Counted from the first letter of the stretch, positions 9,168-18,632 are shown. The stretch: DNA of 64,000 nucleotides from Bin55 sp965199895 (GCA_965199895.1 CBDATJ010000011.1:1-64000), one strand, 5' to 3'. The notes: a model not told the origin generated them from the letters alone. Numbers and translations are program-made.

Positions 9168-10205
9168 ATGTCTGGGACAGAGAAATCCACGACTAGTTGG
9201 ACAGAACATCTCTGGTATGGAAAGAGTGTTTGGTCAAACCTGCTATCGCCTTTGTCTTTCCTCTATGGATTGATAGCAAAGCGTAGACGCGCTACCTTCA
9301 ACGATCCTTCTTTGAGATGGAACGCTTCGGTGCCCGTCATTGTGGTTGGTAATATCAATGTGGGAGGAACAGGTAAGACTCCGCTAGTGGTTTGGTTGAC
9401 AGAATGGCTTCAATCCAGGGGAAATCGTGTTGGAATTGTTAGTCGCGGGTATGGGGGTAAGGGGTGCCAATATCCATTGTTGGTAGAAGCTAATACACCT
9501 ACGAAGATAGCTGGAGATGAACCTGTACTTCTAGCCACAAGATGTTTAGTACCGGTGATCATTGACCCCCATCGTGTAAGGGCAACGACCGCATTGACAA
9601 AGCAACACGATGTGGACGTAGTTTTGTCGGACGACGGTCTTCAGCACTACGAATTGGGAAGGGCAGTTGAAATCGTGGTGGTTGATGGCACCAGGGGAGT
9701 AGGAAATGGTCGATTGTTGCCTGCAGGACCACTGCGCGAACCAATTAAAAGATTAGAGGAGGTAGATTGGGTTGTGTCGAACACTCGACCTAGCGGATTA
9801 GTTGACAACGAAACTGTGATGAAAATCGTGCCAATTGAATTCGTCAATCTAGCAGACCATCGTACCTTATCTATCTCAGAATTTAAAGCAGAATTTGGAA
9901 CCGACATACGCGCGATAGCAGCTATCGGTAACCCCAATCGGTTCTTTTCTACTATGAAGGAATTAGGATTCACTCCCGAATGTCGAGCCTTTCGAGATCA
10001 CTATGTATTCAAACCTAAAGACCTATCATTATCCGACAAAGTCATTGTGGTAACAGAGAAAGATTCTTTTCGTTTCAATAGTACGTCTATCAAACTAGAC
10101 GGGATATGGTTCTTGAGGGTGGATATTCAATTCAATGGTGAAGTTGATACTACACTGAAGAAACTGTTTAAACCTCATGGAATAAAGACTGAACTACTGG
10201 CATGA
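9168..10205 (+). CDS. lpxK: Tetraacyldisaccharide 4'-kinase
   Basis: A 345-residue inner-membrane-associated kinase that phosphorylates the 4' position of the tetraacyldisaccharide precursor to make lipid IVA. Diagnostic features are the P-loop VGNINVGGTGKTPLVVWL (about residues 58-75), SRGYGGK, the GDEPVLLA motif, DDGLQH, and VTEKDSFRF near the C-terminus; LpxK keeps exactly this set. The length is normal. It starts at ATG 9168 and its last four bases (ATGA) overlap kdsB, so the two are coupled. The Trm112-like ycaR gene found between lpxK and kdsB in E. coli is absent. Confidence 0.95.
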   Translation: MSGTEKSTTSWTEHLWYGKSVWSNLLSPLSFLYGLIAKRRRATFNDPSLRWNASVPVIVVGNINVGGTGKTPLVVWLTEWLQSRGNRVGIVSRGYGGKGCQYPLLVEANTPTKIAGDEPVLLATRCLVPVIIDPHRVRATTALTKQHDVDVVLSDDGLQHYELGRAVEIVVVDGTRGVGNGRLLPAGPLREPIKRLEEVDWVVSNTRPSGLVDNETVMKIVPIEFVNLADHRTLSISEFKAEFGTDIRAIAAIGNPNRFFSTMKELGFTPECRAFRDHYVFKPKDLSLSDKVIVVTEKDSFRFNSTSIKLDGIWFLRVDIQFNGEVDTTLKKLFKPHGIKTELLA

Positions 10206-10966
10206 ATCAATTTCGCGTCGTTATTCCTAGTCGAATGGGTTCCACTCGATTACCTCGAAAGCCTTTAGCTTTGATTGCTGGTAAACCCATGATTCAGCAT
10301 GTGGTAACACGAGCGATGCAATCTCAAGCCATTGAAGTTATCGTTGCAGTGGATCATGAAGACATTGCCACTGCTGTACGTGAAGTTGGTGCAACAGCAA
10401 TGTTAACTTCTGCTGATCACACCTCTGGAACCGATAGAGTTCACGAAGTAGCAGAAAGATTACAGTTGAAAGAAAATGATGCGGTGGTGAATGTTCAAGG
10501 TGACGAACCACTCATCCCTCCAGCAGTCATCGATCAAGCAGCTGCTACTATCTTGAATTCTGACCAAGCTTCCGTTGGCACACTCTCTGAACGAATCGAA
10601 AATCCGGATAAGATTTTTGATTCAAATGTCGTCAAAGTCGTTCGTGATGTCCATTCAAACGCTCTTTACTTTTCTCGAGCTCCCATTCCGTGGGCAAGAG
10701 GCATATTCCCCCAAACAAACGAGGTCAACAAATCGAATAGGTGGGAACGTCACATAGGAATTTATGCTTATCGGGTATCAGCGTTAAGACGGTTTATTGA
10801 GTTACCGCCATCCACTCTCGAGATCACTGAGTCGCTCGAACAACTTCGATTTCTGGAGAACTGCATCCCAATCAAGGTAGAACAATCTCAACATGCTGTA
10901 CCCACAGGAGTGGATGTACCTGAAGATTTAGTCCGAGTGGAACAAGTTCTTGAGTCGATGGGTTAG
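10202..10966 (+). CDS. kdsB: 3-deoxy-manno-octulosonate cytidylyltransferase
   Basis: A 254-residue cytosolic enzyme that activates Kdo with CTP to CMP-Kdo for attachment to lipid IVA. The N-terminus VVIPSRMGSTRLPRKPL is the CMP-Kdo synthetase nucleotide-binding signature. It also shows GKPMIQHVV, TSADHTSGTDRV, NVQGDEPLIPP and YFSRAPIPW, and HIGIYAYRVSAL, all family-conserved. It overlaps lpxK by 4 bases. The product would act directly upstream of Kdo transfer onto the LpxK product, so the gene pair makes biochemical sense. Confidence 0.96.
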   Translation: MNQFRVVIPSRMGSTRLPRKPLALIAGKPMIQHVVTRAMQSQAIEVIVAVDHEDIATAVREVGATAMLTSADHTSGTDRVHEVAERLQLKENDAVVNVQGDEPLIPPAVIDQAAATILNSDQASVGTLSERIENPDKIFDSNVVKVVRDVHSNALYFSRAPIPWARGIFPQTNEVNKSNRWERHIGIYAYRVSALRRFIELPPSTLEITESLEQLRFLENCIPIKVEQSQHAVPTGVDVPEDLVRVEQVLESMG

Positions 10967-11024
10967 TAAAGGTTTGTCATTGTTGACTCTGAAACATTTA
11001 ATAGTCTTGAATTTGCCTGACTAG

Positions 11025-12068
11025 ATGCGTACTACTAGAAGAGATTGCATCCCGTCTGGCACGCTCATCTACAACCAGTCTCTGGACACATTCAACAGTT
11101 TGAGGGTTCCCAGCGAGGCGAAAGAATACGTACGTGTTACCACTCTAGAGCAGCTGGAAGAATTTAGCCAGTACTCTGGATCGATAGTCATTCTTGGTCA
11201 CGGCACCAATATTGTGTTACTCACTAAAGTGAATGGTCGAGTGATCCACCTGGACATTCAGGGCATCAACTTACAACGCATTTCAGAGAGTCAAGTTCGA
11301 GTTCGAGTGGGAGCGGGAGTACTTTGGCACGATCTGGTCCGTTTTACCCTCTCTCAGAGTTTATCCGGACTTGAAAATCTAGCGCTGATACCGGGAGGTG
11401 TCGGAGCTGCGCCGGTGCAGAACATTGGTGCATATGGTCGAGAAATTTCGAGTGTATTGGAGAGTGTCAATGTCTTTGACCTCGAATCTGGCAACCGAAA
11501 GATCATTTCCAATGAAGAGTGTCAGTTCGGTTATCGCACCAGTAAATTCAGGGCTCAAAATCCTACCCTTTTGGTGATCACACATGTGAATTTACGCATC
11601 GGAGAGACTCCCCTGGTTTGGGATTACCGAGATGTACAACAACGATTACAGACATTCTCACCACAAGAGATTGACAGTCGCCTCATTGCAGCCACCGTCA
11701 TGAGAGTACGACGACACAAACTACCGGATCCCAAGTGGCACGGGAATGTAGGGAGCTTTTTCAAGAATCCCACGATGTCTCATCGACAATTCGATCAGCT
11801 CAAGTCGAAGATCGATACCCCAGGTTATGAGTTCAATGGACTGGTCCGGGTACCAGCAGCACGCTTAATCGAAGCTTGTGGTTGGAAAGGTCGTTCGGTG
11901 GGTAATGTGAACGTTTGGCATCGTCAACCTCTTGTTTTGGTGAACAAAGGAGGTGCTGTTAGCCAAGAGTTTCTAGAGCTAGCTTCTCGAATCATTGATG
12001 ATGTACATCGACACTACGATGTAGGTCTAGAACTAGAGCCTATCGTTGTGGGTTCTCTAGACGACTAG
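11025..12068 (+). CDS. murB: UDP-N-acetylenolpyruvoylglucosamine reductase
   Basis: A 347-residue flavoprotein of the E. coli-type MurB class, which reduces enolpyruvyl-UDP-GlcNAc to UDP-MurNAc for peptidoglycan. FAD-binding segments are visible as ILGHGTNIVLL (variant of LGGGSN), LENLALIPGGVGAAPVQNIGAYG, and FGYRTSKF. The catalytic serine region is NVGSFFKNP, and PAARLIEACGWKG and the C-terminal glutamate motif (LELEP) follow. It stops 8 bases before the convergent rne stop. The start at ATG 11025 gives the conventional length. Confidence 0.95.
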   Translation: MRTTRRDCIPSGTLIYNQSLDTFNSLRVPSEAKEYVRVTTLEQLEEFSQYSGSIVILGHGTNIVLLTKVNGRVIHLDIQGINLQRISESQVRVRVGAGVLWHDLVRFTLSQSLSGLENLALIPGGVGAAPVQNIGAYGREISSVLESVNVFDLESGNRKIISNEECQFGYRTSKFRAQNPTLLVITHVNLRIGETPLVWDYRDVQQRLQTFSPQEIDSRLIAATVMRVRRHKLPDPKWHGNVGSFFKNPTMSHRQFDQLKSKIDTPGYEFNGLVRVPAARLIEACGWKGRSVGNVNVWHRQPLVLVNKGGAVSQEFLELASRIIDDVHRHYDVGLELEPIVVGSLDD

Positions 12069-12076
12069 TCCCAATA

Positions 12077-14782
12077 TTACGACACAACGATGGGTCTCGG
12101 TTTCTCTTCGACAGTCCCATCTCGAGGATCATTCAATGCTCGTATCAAATTTCCTTGCATGAGATCTTCGCCTATCGGGAGAGTTGACGGTGGCAAATTA
12201 AGCTCACTCTTTGCAGTTTTACGGACTTTCCTTTTGGGTTGGTCAGTTTGAACGGTAACCTTCACCTTACTCATCTTTTTCTTTGATTTCTTCTTGGTAG
12301 GTGCTTGGGGTGGTGTTTCAGTCGGAGTAGATTCATCTACTAAACTGTCTGCATTAGCTGTTAGTTCGATCACTTCAACTTTTGGTTTAGAGACGGGTTC
12401 CTGCACTGGAATCGGAGCATCTGGCTTCTCTTTAGATGAAAATTTTCTTTTAGTTTTTGCGCTACCCTGATCGGGCTGAATTTCAAGATCCACAGTTGGT
12501 GGGCCATTTGACTGATTCGATTCAGGTTGAGAAGCACGCGATTTGGGTGCGCGGCGTTTCTTAGGTGTTGGTGCTTCTGCTACGGGTTTAGTATCTTCTT
12601 CCAGCTTTGGTGCTCCATCCGCTTTTTTCTGTGATCGCGGTTGGCCGTTATCCTTAGCGATTCTCTTTTTTGGTTGAGCGGTAGCTGTAGCGACTTTGTC
12701 CTTAGACGGCTTTCGGGGTCGCTTCGGACGTTGAGGTTGTTCTTTAGCCTTAGCTACTGAAGCACTTGGGGTTTTTGGTGTTTTAGCCTTGGTTGTAGGA
12801 GTAGTGGCAGTGGCGGGTTTGTCAATTGCATGTGACAACTTCGGTTTGGGTGGTTTGTTTTGGATTCGTGTTTGAGGAGCTGAGCGATGAGCGACTTTTC
12901 GTTTCACCCGTTGTTGAACCGCTGAAGATGGTTGCTTGGAACGGGTTGTAGAAGAACGTCGTTGTTTGGGCTGTGAAGCATCCTTCTGGCGTTTACGAGA
13001 CTTGGAGTCTAAATCTACACTAAACAATCGCTTGTAGATGCTTCGAAAAATAGAACTGATTCCTTGAAACAAAGAATCTACTGATACGCGAGATTTACCG
13101 TTCTGTGAGGGTTTCTGTTTCACTTTGTTTTTCTTGAATTTTGGTCGGTCAAAATCTGGTCTTTCTACAGCGGCAGACTGAAATCCTGCAGCAGGTGTTT
13201 TGCGGTCACTAGCTCGCTTATACCGAGCATCACCGCTTTCAGGTTTTCCCCGATCATAGGACTCTGTTTTGAGTGGTTTCTTGCTGTAGACATTGGTGAA
13301 CGACTCAACAATATAGGAAGCGTTTTCGCCTACTTGATCGGGAATGATTTCTAATTTCACCTGAGATTTCAATTCTACATTGCTCAAAAAGCCTCGTAGT
13401 TCTGTAGTCAAGTATTTGGCGACATCGGGGGTCACTCGTATGCGGATACGTGCGGTTCGTTTTCCATGGCTCTTTGCCTCGATTTCACGGTAAATTCGGT
13501 GTCCAACTGATGAGATTGTTTGTTCATAACCATGTCCACCACAAGATTTACAGCGTTCAAATTCGGTATCGTAGATCGAAGATCTCGGTCGTCTGCGCTG
13601 GAGTTGCATCAGACCGAAGGAGGATAGGGGTTCACATCGTGTTCGGCTTCGATCTTGATTACAAAGATGAGCAACTCGTCTCTCCAATTGCTTGATGTCA
13701 TCCAGACCGTAGAGGTCGATGAAGTCAACAACAATCAATCCCCCGACATCTCTTAATCGAATTTGTCGGAAGATTTCATCCGCTGCTTCAAGGTTGGTAT
13801 TGAGCGCCATGTCTCGGAAGTTGTCGTTGTATCGAGTGCGGGCTGAGTTGACATCAATTGCCAACAGTGCTTCTGTCGGGTCAAACGCAATCTGTCCTCC
13901 CGAGGGTAGGGCAACCGTACGATCAAACACTTTGTTGGTTTGTGCTTCAACCCGATACTTCGTGAACATTGGCAAGTTGTCGGTGTAGTGCTTGATTTTG
14001 CCATTGAAATCTGGCATAAATGTCTTCACATATCCGAGGATATTCTTGTACATGTCTGCGTTATCGACGTAGACAGTGTCAATGTTGGAATGAAGGTTAT
14101 CTCGCAGTGTCGAATGTACCATGTTGTTCTCTTCATACAACAATCTCGGTGATTCAGTTTGTTCGTAAGTTCGATTGATTAGATCGAGTACTTCAGTACA
14201 TTCTTTGATATCCACTTCAAGTTCTTCGAGTGACTTATCCATAGCTGAGGTTCGAACAACCAAACCACAGTTTTTTGGAATGTTCACTTGCCGGAGCTTA
14301 GCCTCGAGGTCATATCGGCTATTACCTTGGATCATCCTGGAGATTTTGATACCAGGTTTACGGGTATTGAGGACCACGTGCTGACCATGTAACTGCAGTT
14401 GGCAGGTCATGGTGGCACCTTTTTCGTGTCGAGCGTCCTTTTCCACTTGGACGAGAATGTCGTCGCCTGTTTTTAAAACAGTGGAGATCCGGGTATTCGG
14501 GTTACGGGTTTCCCGTTCACTTCGTCGGGAATAATCCGAGTCAATTTTGTTTAGAGGGAGCAACCCTTGTTTGACATCCCCGTAGTCGATGAACGCAGCT
14601 TGGAGCTGGTCGTTGACACCCTCGACTTTGGCTTTGTAGATGTTACCTTGTATGCTTCGGGTGTCAAATTTTTCAACGTGAAAGTCTTCTAGGATCGAGG
14701 GATCCCTACTTCTTCCATTGGTGGTTACGATTGCCACGCGTAATTCCCGCGTAGGGAGAACGCTGATTAGCATCACTTTCAT
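12077..14782 (-). CDS. rne: Ribonuclease E
   Basis: A 901-residue endoribonuclease. The N-terminal half is the conserved catalytic part: an S1 domain with GNIYKAKVEGVNDQLQAAFIDYG split across residues 45-67, the DNase I-like site with LLAIDVNSA (catalytic Asp) and LIVVDFIDL (second Asp), and the zinc-link CKSCGGHG joining the dimer. Residues from about 520 to 900 are disordered, Lys/Pro/Ala/Ser-rich and poorly conserved, as expected for the degradosome scaffold; I see no recognisable enolase or RhlB site. RNase E starts bulk mRNA decay and rRNA/tRNA processing. The long leader upstream (258 bases from the predicted promoter) fits autoregulation as known for E. coli rne. Confidence 0.96.
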   Translation of the reverse strand: MKVMLISVLPTRELRVAIVTTNGRSRDPSILEDFHVEKFDTRSIQGNIYKAKVEGVNDQLQAAFIDYGDVKQGLLPLNKIDSDYSRRSERETRNPNTRISTVLKTGDDILVQVEKDARHEKGATMTCQLQLHGQHVVLNTRKPGIKISRMIQGNSRYDLEAKLRQVNIPKNCGLVVRTSAMDKSLEELEVDIKECTEVLDLINRTYEQTESPRLLYEENNMVHSTLRDNLHSNIDTVYVDNADMYKNILGYVKTFMPDFNGKIKHYTDNLPMFTKYRVEAQTNKVFDRTVALPSGGQIAFDPTEALLAIDVNSARTRYNDNFRDMALNTNLEAADEIFRQIRLRDVGGLIVVDFIDLYGLDDIKQLERRVAHLCNQDRSRTRCEPLSSFGLMQLQRRRPRSSIYDTEFERCKSCGGHGYEQTISSVGHRIYREIEAKSHGKRTARIRIRVTPDVAKYLTTELRGFLSNVELKSQVKLEIIPDQVGENASYIVESFTNVYSKKPLKTESYDRGKPESGDARYKRASDRKTPAAGFQSAAVERPDFDRPKFKKNKVKQKPSQNGKSRVSVDSLFQGISSIFRSIYKRLFSVDLDSKSRKRQKDASQPKQRRSSTTRSKQPSSAVQQRVKRKVAHRSAPQTRIQNKPPKPKLSHAIDKPATATTPTTKAKTPKTPSASVAKAKEQPQRPKRPRKPSKDKVATATAQPKKRIAKDNGQPRSQKKADGAPKLEEDTKPVAEAPTPKKRRAPKSRASQPESNQSNGPPTVDLEIQPDQGSAKTKRKFSSKEKPDAPIPVQEPVSKPKVEVIELTANADSLVDESTPTETPPQAPTKKKSKKKMSKVKVTVQTDQPKRKVRKTAKSELNLPPSTLPIGEDLMQGNLIRALNDPRDGTVEEKPRPIVVS

Positions 14783-15305
14783 AGATTCGAAACTTCCTAT
14801 TCAAAGCTTCGAAACGCAATGGTCGAGTCCTATTACTATTTATTACATGTGGACGGGCCCGAAGACTGGAGCTCCTTTACTGGATCTAATTTAGTGTTGC
14901 TGTCTTTAGTGCAGAGGGATGGATGAACCAACCGCCAAGTGAAATGGTTCCACAGCATTAAATGGGTGGAGGTTGGTAAATCACGAATCGTACCATTTTC
15001 GGTTAAGTTCGTGGAGCATGATGAGTCTTCAGGAGCTTATCGTTCAACTATAAGGTCTCGACTCCTGGGTTTCAAAACTGGTCAATAATATTGTGAGATG
15101 TGCAGCATTTACTGGCTTGCACGGATGGTATATATTTCAATTACGAACCGCGATTAAACGATAAGGTCTGGTATTCCAGCTCGACATCTCGCTCGGCACA
15201 TTCAACGCAGCAGAGAAAAATTAATCGTTTATGCCTGTTTGCTAAGCGTATATGATACATAAGTTCCAGTAGATTGCACGTTTTAAGTACCAGCAGGACT
15301 GAATA
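14783..15305. other. Divergent rne/rluC control region
   Basis: A 523-base non-coding region between rne (-) and rluC (+). Read on the minus strand it holds a good sigma-70 promoter at 15047-15075 and a leader of about 258 bases before the rne ATG. In enterobacteria the long rne 5' UTR is the sensor for RNase E autoregulation; whether the same fold exists here needs a covariance-model search. On the plus strand TATGAT near 15250 is a possible -10 for rluC, with only a weak -35. Confidence 0.55.
15047..15075 (-). promoter_or_regulatory. Predicted sigma-70 promoter of rne
   Basis: On the minus strand the -35 element TTGAAA (15075-15070) and the -10 element TATAGT (15052-15047) are separated by exactly 17 bases. 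Transcription would start near 15040, giving a leader of about 258 bases to the rne start codon at 14782. The match and spacing are seen directly; activity is inferred. Confidence 0.55.
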
Positions 15306-16190
15306 GTGGGCGTTCAATACATCATAGTTAGGGATCACAAAGGACAACGTCTCGACAATTTTTTGATTCGAGAACTACGCTCTGTTCCTCGTAGTAGGAT
15401 CATGCAAATGATTCGAAGAGGTGAGGTTAGAGTCAACGGAAAACGTTCCAAAGTCAGCGAAAAACTCAACGAAGGTGATCGGATTAGGATCCCACCCGTT
15501 CACCTAACAGAAACTTCAGATCCAGTGATTCCACCAGCCATTCTTGATCGCATCCGAGAAAGTGTGTTGCATGAAGATGATCGATTTCTTGTACTAAACA
15601 AACCCTGCGGATTAGCCGTGCACATGGGTGGATCTGAGGAATTTGGGTTGATTGAGGTTGCTCGGAAAGTCTGGGATCATCGACCGCTGGAACTTGCGCA
15701 CCGCATTGATCGTGACACATCAGGGTGTGTTGTCATCGCGAAAACCCGAGTGGCGCTGTTGGAAATGCACTACGCACTGAACAACGACAAAGTGTCCAAG
15801 CAGTACGATGCTATTGTTTCAAAAAGGTGGCCAAGAGCTTGCATCTACATCGATCTGCCATTACAGAAATTTAACTTACCTAATGGTGAGCGTAGAGTAG
15901 AAGTGAATGCGAATGGTAAAGAGGCTCTGACCCTATTTGAGATTGTTCGTGAGAATGATTCAGCCACTTGGTTAAGAGTGGAACCCAAAACAGGTCGGAC
16001 TCACCAAATACGTGTGCACTGCAAACACCAAGGTCACCCGATCGTAGGTGATTCCAAATATGGTACAACGAAAAACAAGCGGATGTTGCTTCATGCGACC
16101 CGTGTTTGTTTACTTGATGCGTTTGATGTCACCGCGCAGCTGGATTCAGCGTTCGAAGAATATTGGGCTAAAGCATCAATAACGGATTGA
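15306..16190 (+). CDS. rluC: 23S rRNA pseudouridine synthase RluC
   Basis: A 294-residue RluA-family pseudouridine synthase. An N-terminal S4 RNA-binding domain (about 10-70, RLDNFLIREL and GEVRVNGKRSKVSEKL) is followed by the catalytic domain with the family motif LAHRIDRDTSGCVVIAK, whose Asp is the nucleophile. LRVEPKTGRTHQIRVHCKHQGHPIVGD is present in pieces (GRTHQIRVH, HPIVGD). RluC modifies U955, U2504 and U2580 of E. coli 23S rRNA. The position, divergent from rne, is the conserved gammaproteobacterial arrangement and separates it from RluD. The start is GTG 15306. The 3' end overlaps convergent maf by 23 bases. Confidence 0.93.
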   Translation: MGVQYIIVRDHKGQRLDNFLIRELRSVPRSRIMQMIRRGEVRVNGKRSKVSEKLNEGDRIRIPPVHLTETSDPVIPPAILDRIRESVLHEDDRFLVLNKPCGLAVHMGGSEEFGLIEVARKVWDHRPLELAHRIDRDTSGCVVIAKTRVALLEMHYALNNDKVSKQYDAIVSKRWPRACIYIDLPLQKFNLPNGERRVEVNANGKEALTLFEIVRENDSATWLRVEPKTGRTHQIRVHCKHQGHPIVGDSKYGTTKNKRMLLHATRVCLLDAFDVTAQLDSAFEEYWAKASITD

Positions 16191-16752
16191 TCCCTAGCTG
16201 TCTTAGAAATTCAGAGGTACGCAATAGCGGTAGCCCGACCAGAGCGGTGGGATCGTCTGACAGAACCTTATTGAATAACAGTGCTCCATGCTCTTCGGAT
16301 TTAAAGCCTCCCACACAATCCCAGGGTTGGTCGAGTGCAACATATCTTTCGATTTCATCACGTTGAAGTGCTCTAACATTCACCTCGGTGACTACGGTGT
16401 CGCTGAATGGCTCAGCATCCGGTCCACAGACACAGACACCTGTGAAGAAATAGATCGTTTGACCAGAAAACCCTAATAGAGTGTCAATTGTGTTTTCACG
16501 AGACCCTGGTTTGGTCAGAATTTGCACTCCATCAAATCCAACTTGATCACTACCTATAACGACCGCATCGGGATGGTTCACTGCAACAGCTTGTGCCTTG
16601 AGTTTCGCTAACCGTATGGACATTGCAGAGGGAGTTTCACCTTCAACAAACCATTCTTCAACTTCGGGTGGAATCACCTCAAACTGATATCCTAAGTTCA
16701 GTAGTTGCTGTCTTCGGTAGGGTGAAGTCGAAGCTAAAATCAAACGATTCAT
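16168..16752 (-). CDS. yceF: Maf-family nucleotide pyrophosphatase (YceF clade)
   Basis: A 194-residue Maf-fold protein. It has the N-terminal substrate loop LILASTSPYRRQQL, the metal-binding glutamate in PEVEE, VIGSDQV, LTKPGSRENTIDTL, and QPWDCVGGFKSEEHG, which is the form seen in the YceF (m7GTP pyrophosphatase) clade rather than the dTTP/UTP clade. It would hydrolyse modified NTPs to monophosphates. Its place between rluC and yceD-rpmF is the conserved position of yceF, here inverted relative to both. The terminal overlap with rluC means the two transcripts are antisense to each other. Confidence 0.9.
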   Translation of the reverse strand: MNRLILASTSPYRRQQLLNLGYQFEVIPPEVEEWFVEGETPSAMSIRLAKLKAQAVAVNHPDAVVIGSDQVGFDGVQILTKPGSRENTIDTLLGFSGQTIYFFTGVCVCGPDAEPFSDTVVTEVNVRALQRDEIERYVALDQPWDCVGGFKSEEHGALLFNKVLSDDPTALVGLPLLRTSEFLRQLGINPLLML

Positions 16753-16867
16753 AGGATTGAATTATCCTGGTATTTGGAGTGTAAATTGTGTAGAGCTGAA
16801 TGAGCAAAATTGACACTGAGCAATATCTCTTTATCATTCTCATTCGGCGATCTTTCTTGCGACAATT

Positions 16868-17362
16868 GTGGTTGCATTTTCTCCAAGTGATTACGCGCGC
16901 TCGAATCGATGCTGGGAGGGCAAAATCCCTTTGCAATCGTTTCAGCGTTTATTTCAAGCTCTGGGGCAAGTCGATAGTACTCTATCGGTTCATTTGGAGT
17001 TTTCTCTAGACGATAACAGAAGAGTCCGAGTGACCGGATGGGTGTTGTCGGATGCAAAGCTGAAGTGCTACATTTGTCTCAAAGATCAGTACCACTCCAT
17101 CCGAACTACCATTGATGTTCGGATTGTTCGCACAGAACAAGAAGCTAAGGAAATATTTGATGAATTTGACTCTATCGTAGTTGAAGACGATACTATCACC
17201 CTCAACGAACTAATCGAGGACGATGTCTTACTTAATATTCCCACTCAGGTATGTGCGGAAGGATTGCGTTGCGAGAATCGAACCGCGGAGATTCATACTC
17301 CTCATCTTTCCGTGAATCGACCGTTCGAGAACATTCGAGATTTAGTCAAATTGAGTCAATAA
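16868..17362 (+). CDS. yceD: YceD/DUF177 family 23S rRNA accumulation protein
   Basis: A 164-residue protein of the DUF177 (YceD) family, identified by its short conserved core (SVHLEFSLDD, then a CYICL that corresponds to the family's CxxC pair, the acidic NELIEDDVLLNIPTQ motif) and by its fixed place just before rpmF. In E. coli YceD is needed for normal 23S rRNA levels. GTG at 16868 is the first usable start; no clear Shine-Dalgarno is visible. A second cysteine pair near residues 138-143 (CAEGLRC) sits where the family has its terminal cysteine. rpmF follows after 34 bases and is very probably on the same transcript. Confidence 0.85.
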   Translation: MVAFSPSDYARSNRCWEGKIPLQSFQRLFQALGQVDSTLSVHLEFSLDDNRRVRVTGWVLSDAKLKCYICLKDQYHSIRTTIDVRIVRTEQEAKEIFDEFDSIVVEDDTITLNELIEDDVLLNIPTQVCAEGLRCENRTAEIHTPHLSVNRPFENIRDLVKLSQ

Positions 17363-17396
17363 TCGTCGATGTTTCGTAATTAATCGGATAACAGAA

Positions 17397-17600
17397 ATGG
17401 CAGTACAACAGAATCGTAAGACTCGTTCAAAACGTGATAAACGTCGAACTCATGATGGCATACCTGCGCCAGCTTTATCGGTAGACTCATTGACTGGTGA
17501 GGTACATCGTCGACATCACATCACTAAAGACGGGTACTACCAAGGGAAACAAGTACGCGTAGTCGAAAGTAGCGAGTCTGAAGACCTAGAAAGCGAATAA
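17397..17600 (+). CDS. rpmF: 50S ribosomal protein bL32
   Basis: A 67-residue ribosomal protein beginning MAVQQNRKTRSKRDKRRTH, the canonical basic bL32 start, followed by HRRHHITKDGYYQGKQV. It is about ten residues longer than E. coli L32 because of an acidic Ser/Glu tail (VVESSESEDLESE). The cysteine pairs found in some bacterial L32 proteins are absent, as in gammaproteobacteria. The order yceD-rpmF-plsX is conserved and links ribosome and phospholipid synthesis. Confidence 0.97.
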   Translation: MAVQQNRKTRSKRDKRRTHDGIPAPALSVDSLTGEVHRRHHITKDGYYQGKQVRVVESSESEDLESE

Positions 17601-17630
17601 ACCCAGCTACTGGGTCCCAGCTCATTAGAC

Positions 17631-18632
17631 GTGAACTCGTGTCGCATTGCGGTCGATACTCGAGGGTCTGAAACCCCTACAGATGAGATCATTCGGGGAG
17701 CAGTTCACTTTGCTCGTGAATGCACCGACTGCAACATTTCTTTCATCGGTCGCCCTGAGGATCTTCGTGAAGTTCAAGAACAGGGTTTCGAGGTAATCGA
17801 CTCACCTGTTTCGATAGGAGAGCACAAGTCTCTATGGGACGTGCTAAGCAATGAACGACAATCGTCCATGCGAACAGGACTGGACTATCTCGCGGCACGA
17901 AGAGTGGATGCGTTGGTGACAACGGGCTATTCCGGTGCGTTAATGGGGGTCTCTAGACAGTGTCTCCCCATGCTAGCAGGGATTTCTAGACCTGCATTGA
18001 TCAAACAGTTTAAGGGAATGAAAGGTTCGTTCTGGATGCTTGATCTCGGCGCAAACACTTTCCCCAAGGCTTCGGTTCTAGTTGAATTTGCATTGATGGG
18101 TAGCGCTTATGCTTCAGCATTGAGCCATCTTAAATCGCCACGTGTCGCACTCCTCAATATAGGATCGGAAGCCAATAAGGGTCCACAGTTGCTTCGTGAT
18201 ACAGCTCAACTTTTATCCAAACGACGCGACATCAACTTCATTGGGTTCATGGAAGCAGACTTGCTCTTTAGTGGTCAAGCTGATGTTGTCGTAGCTGATG
18301 GATTTGCAGGTAATATCTGTTTGAAATCCATCGAAGGAGCGGTTGGGTTTGCCACTTACTACATTCAACAAGCCGTTTCTGAAGCGGGTTTAGCAGACCA
18401 TAAGATTGCACAGCAGGTCGTCGGTGGAGTTAGCACCCGTTTGAACTCACAATCCTACAATGGTGCTAGCTTGATTGGCTTAGATGGTGTCGTAATTAAG
18501 AGTCACGGTCGAACTGATAGGGTGGGGATTGGTGCTGCACTAAAGCTCGCTCAACTAGAAGTATCTGCTGGAGTTCCTAAGAGACTCAGTGCTCATTTTT
18601 TGAAATTGGAGAAGGAGAAAAGACATTCTTGA
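17631..18632 (+). CDS. plsX: Phosphate acyltransferase PlsX (divergent N-terminal motif)
   Basis: A 333-residue PlsX protein, which converts acyl-ACP to acyl-phosphate for phospholipid synthesis. Conserved segments are WMLDLGANTFPKASVLVEFALMGS (read as DLGAN and FALMGSAYA), VALLNIGSEANKGP, FMEADLLFSGQADVVVADGFAGN, and the C-terminal HGRTDRVGIGAALKLA. The usual N-terminal DAMGGD motif is here DTRGSE (around residue 9), an unusual change in an otherwise good match. The start is GTG 17631. Its stop overlaps the TTG start of fabD. fabH, normally between plsX and fabD, is not here. Confidence 0.9.
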   Translation: MNSCRIAVDTRGSETPTDEIIRGAVHFARECTDCNISFIGRPEDLREVQEQGFEVIDSPVSIGEHKSLWDVLSNERQSSMRTGLDYLAARRVDALVTTGYSGALMGVSRQCLPMLAGISRPALIKQFKGMKGSFWMLDLGANTFPKASVLVEFALMGSAYASALSHLKSPRVALLNIGSEANKGPQLLRDTAQLLSKRRDINFIGFMEADLLFSGQADVVVADGFAGNICLKSIEGAVGFATYYIQQAVSEAGLADHKIAQQVVGGVSTRLNSQSYNGASLIGLDGVVIKSHGRTDRVGIGAALKLAQLEVSAGVPKRLSAHFLKLEKEKRHS

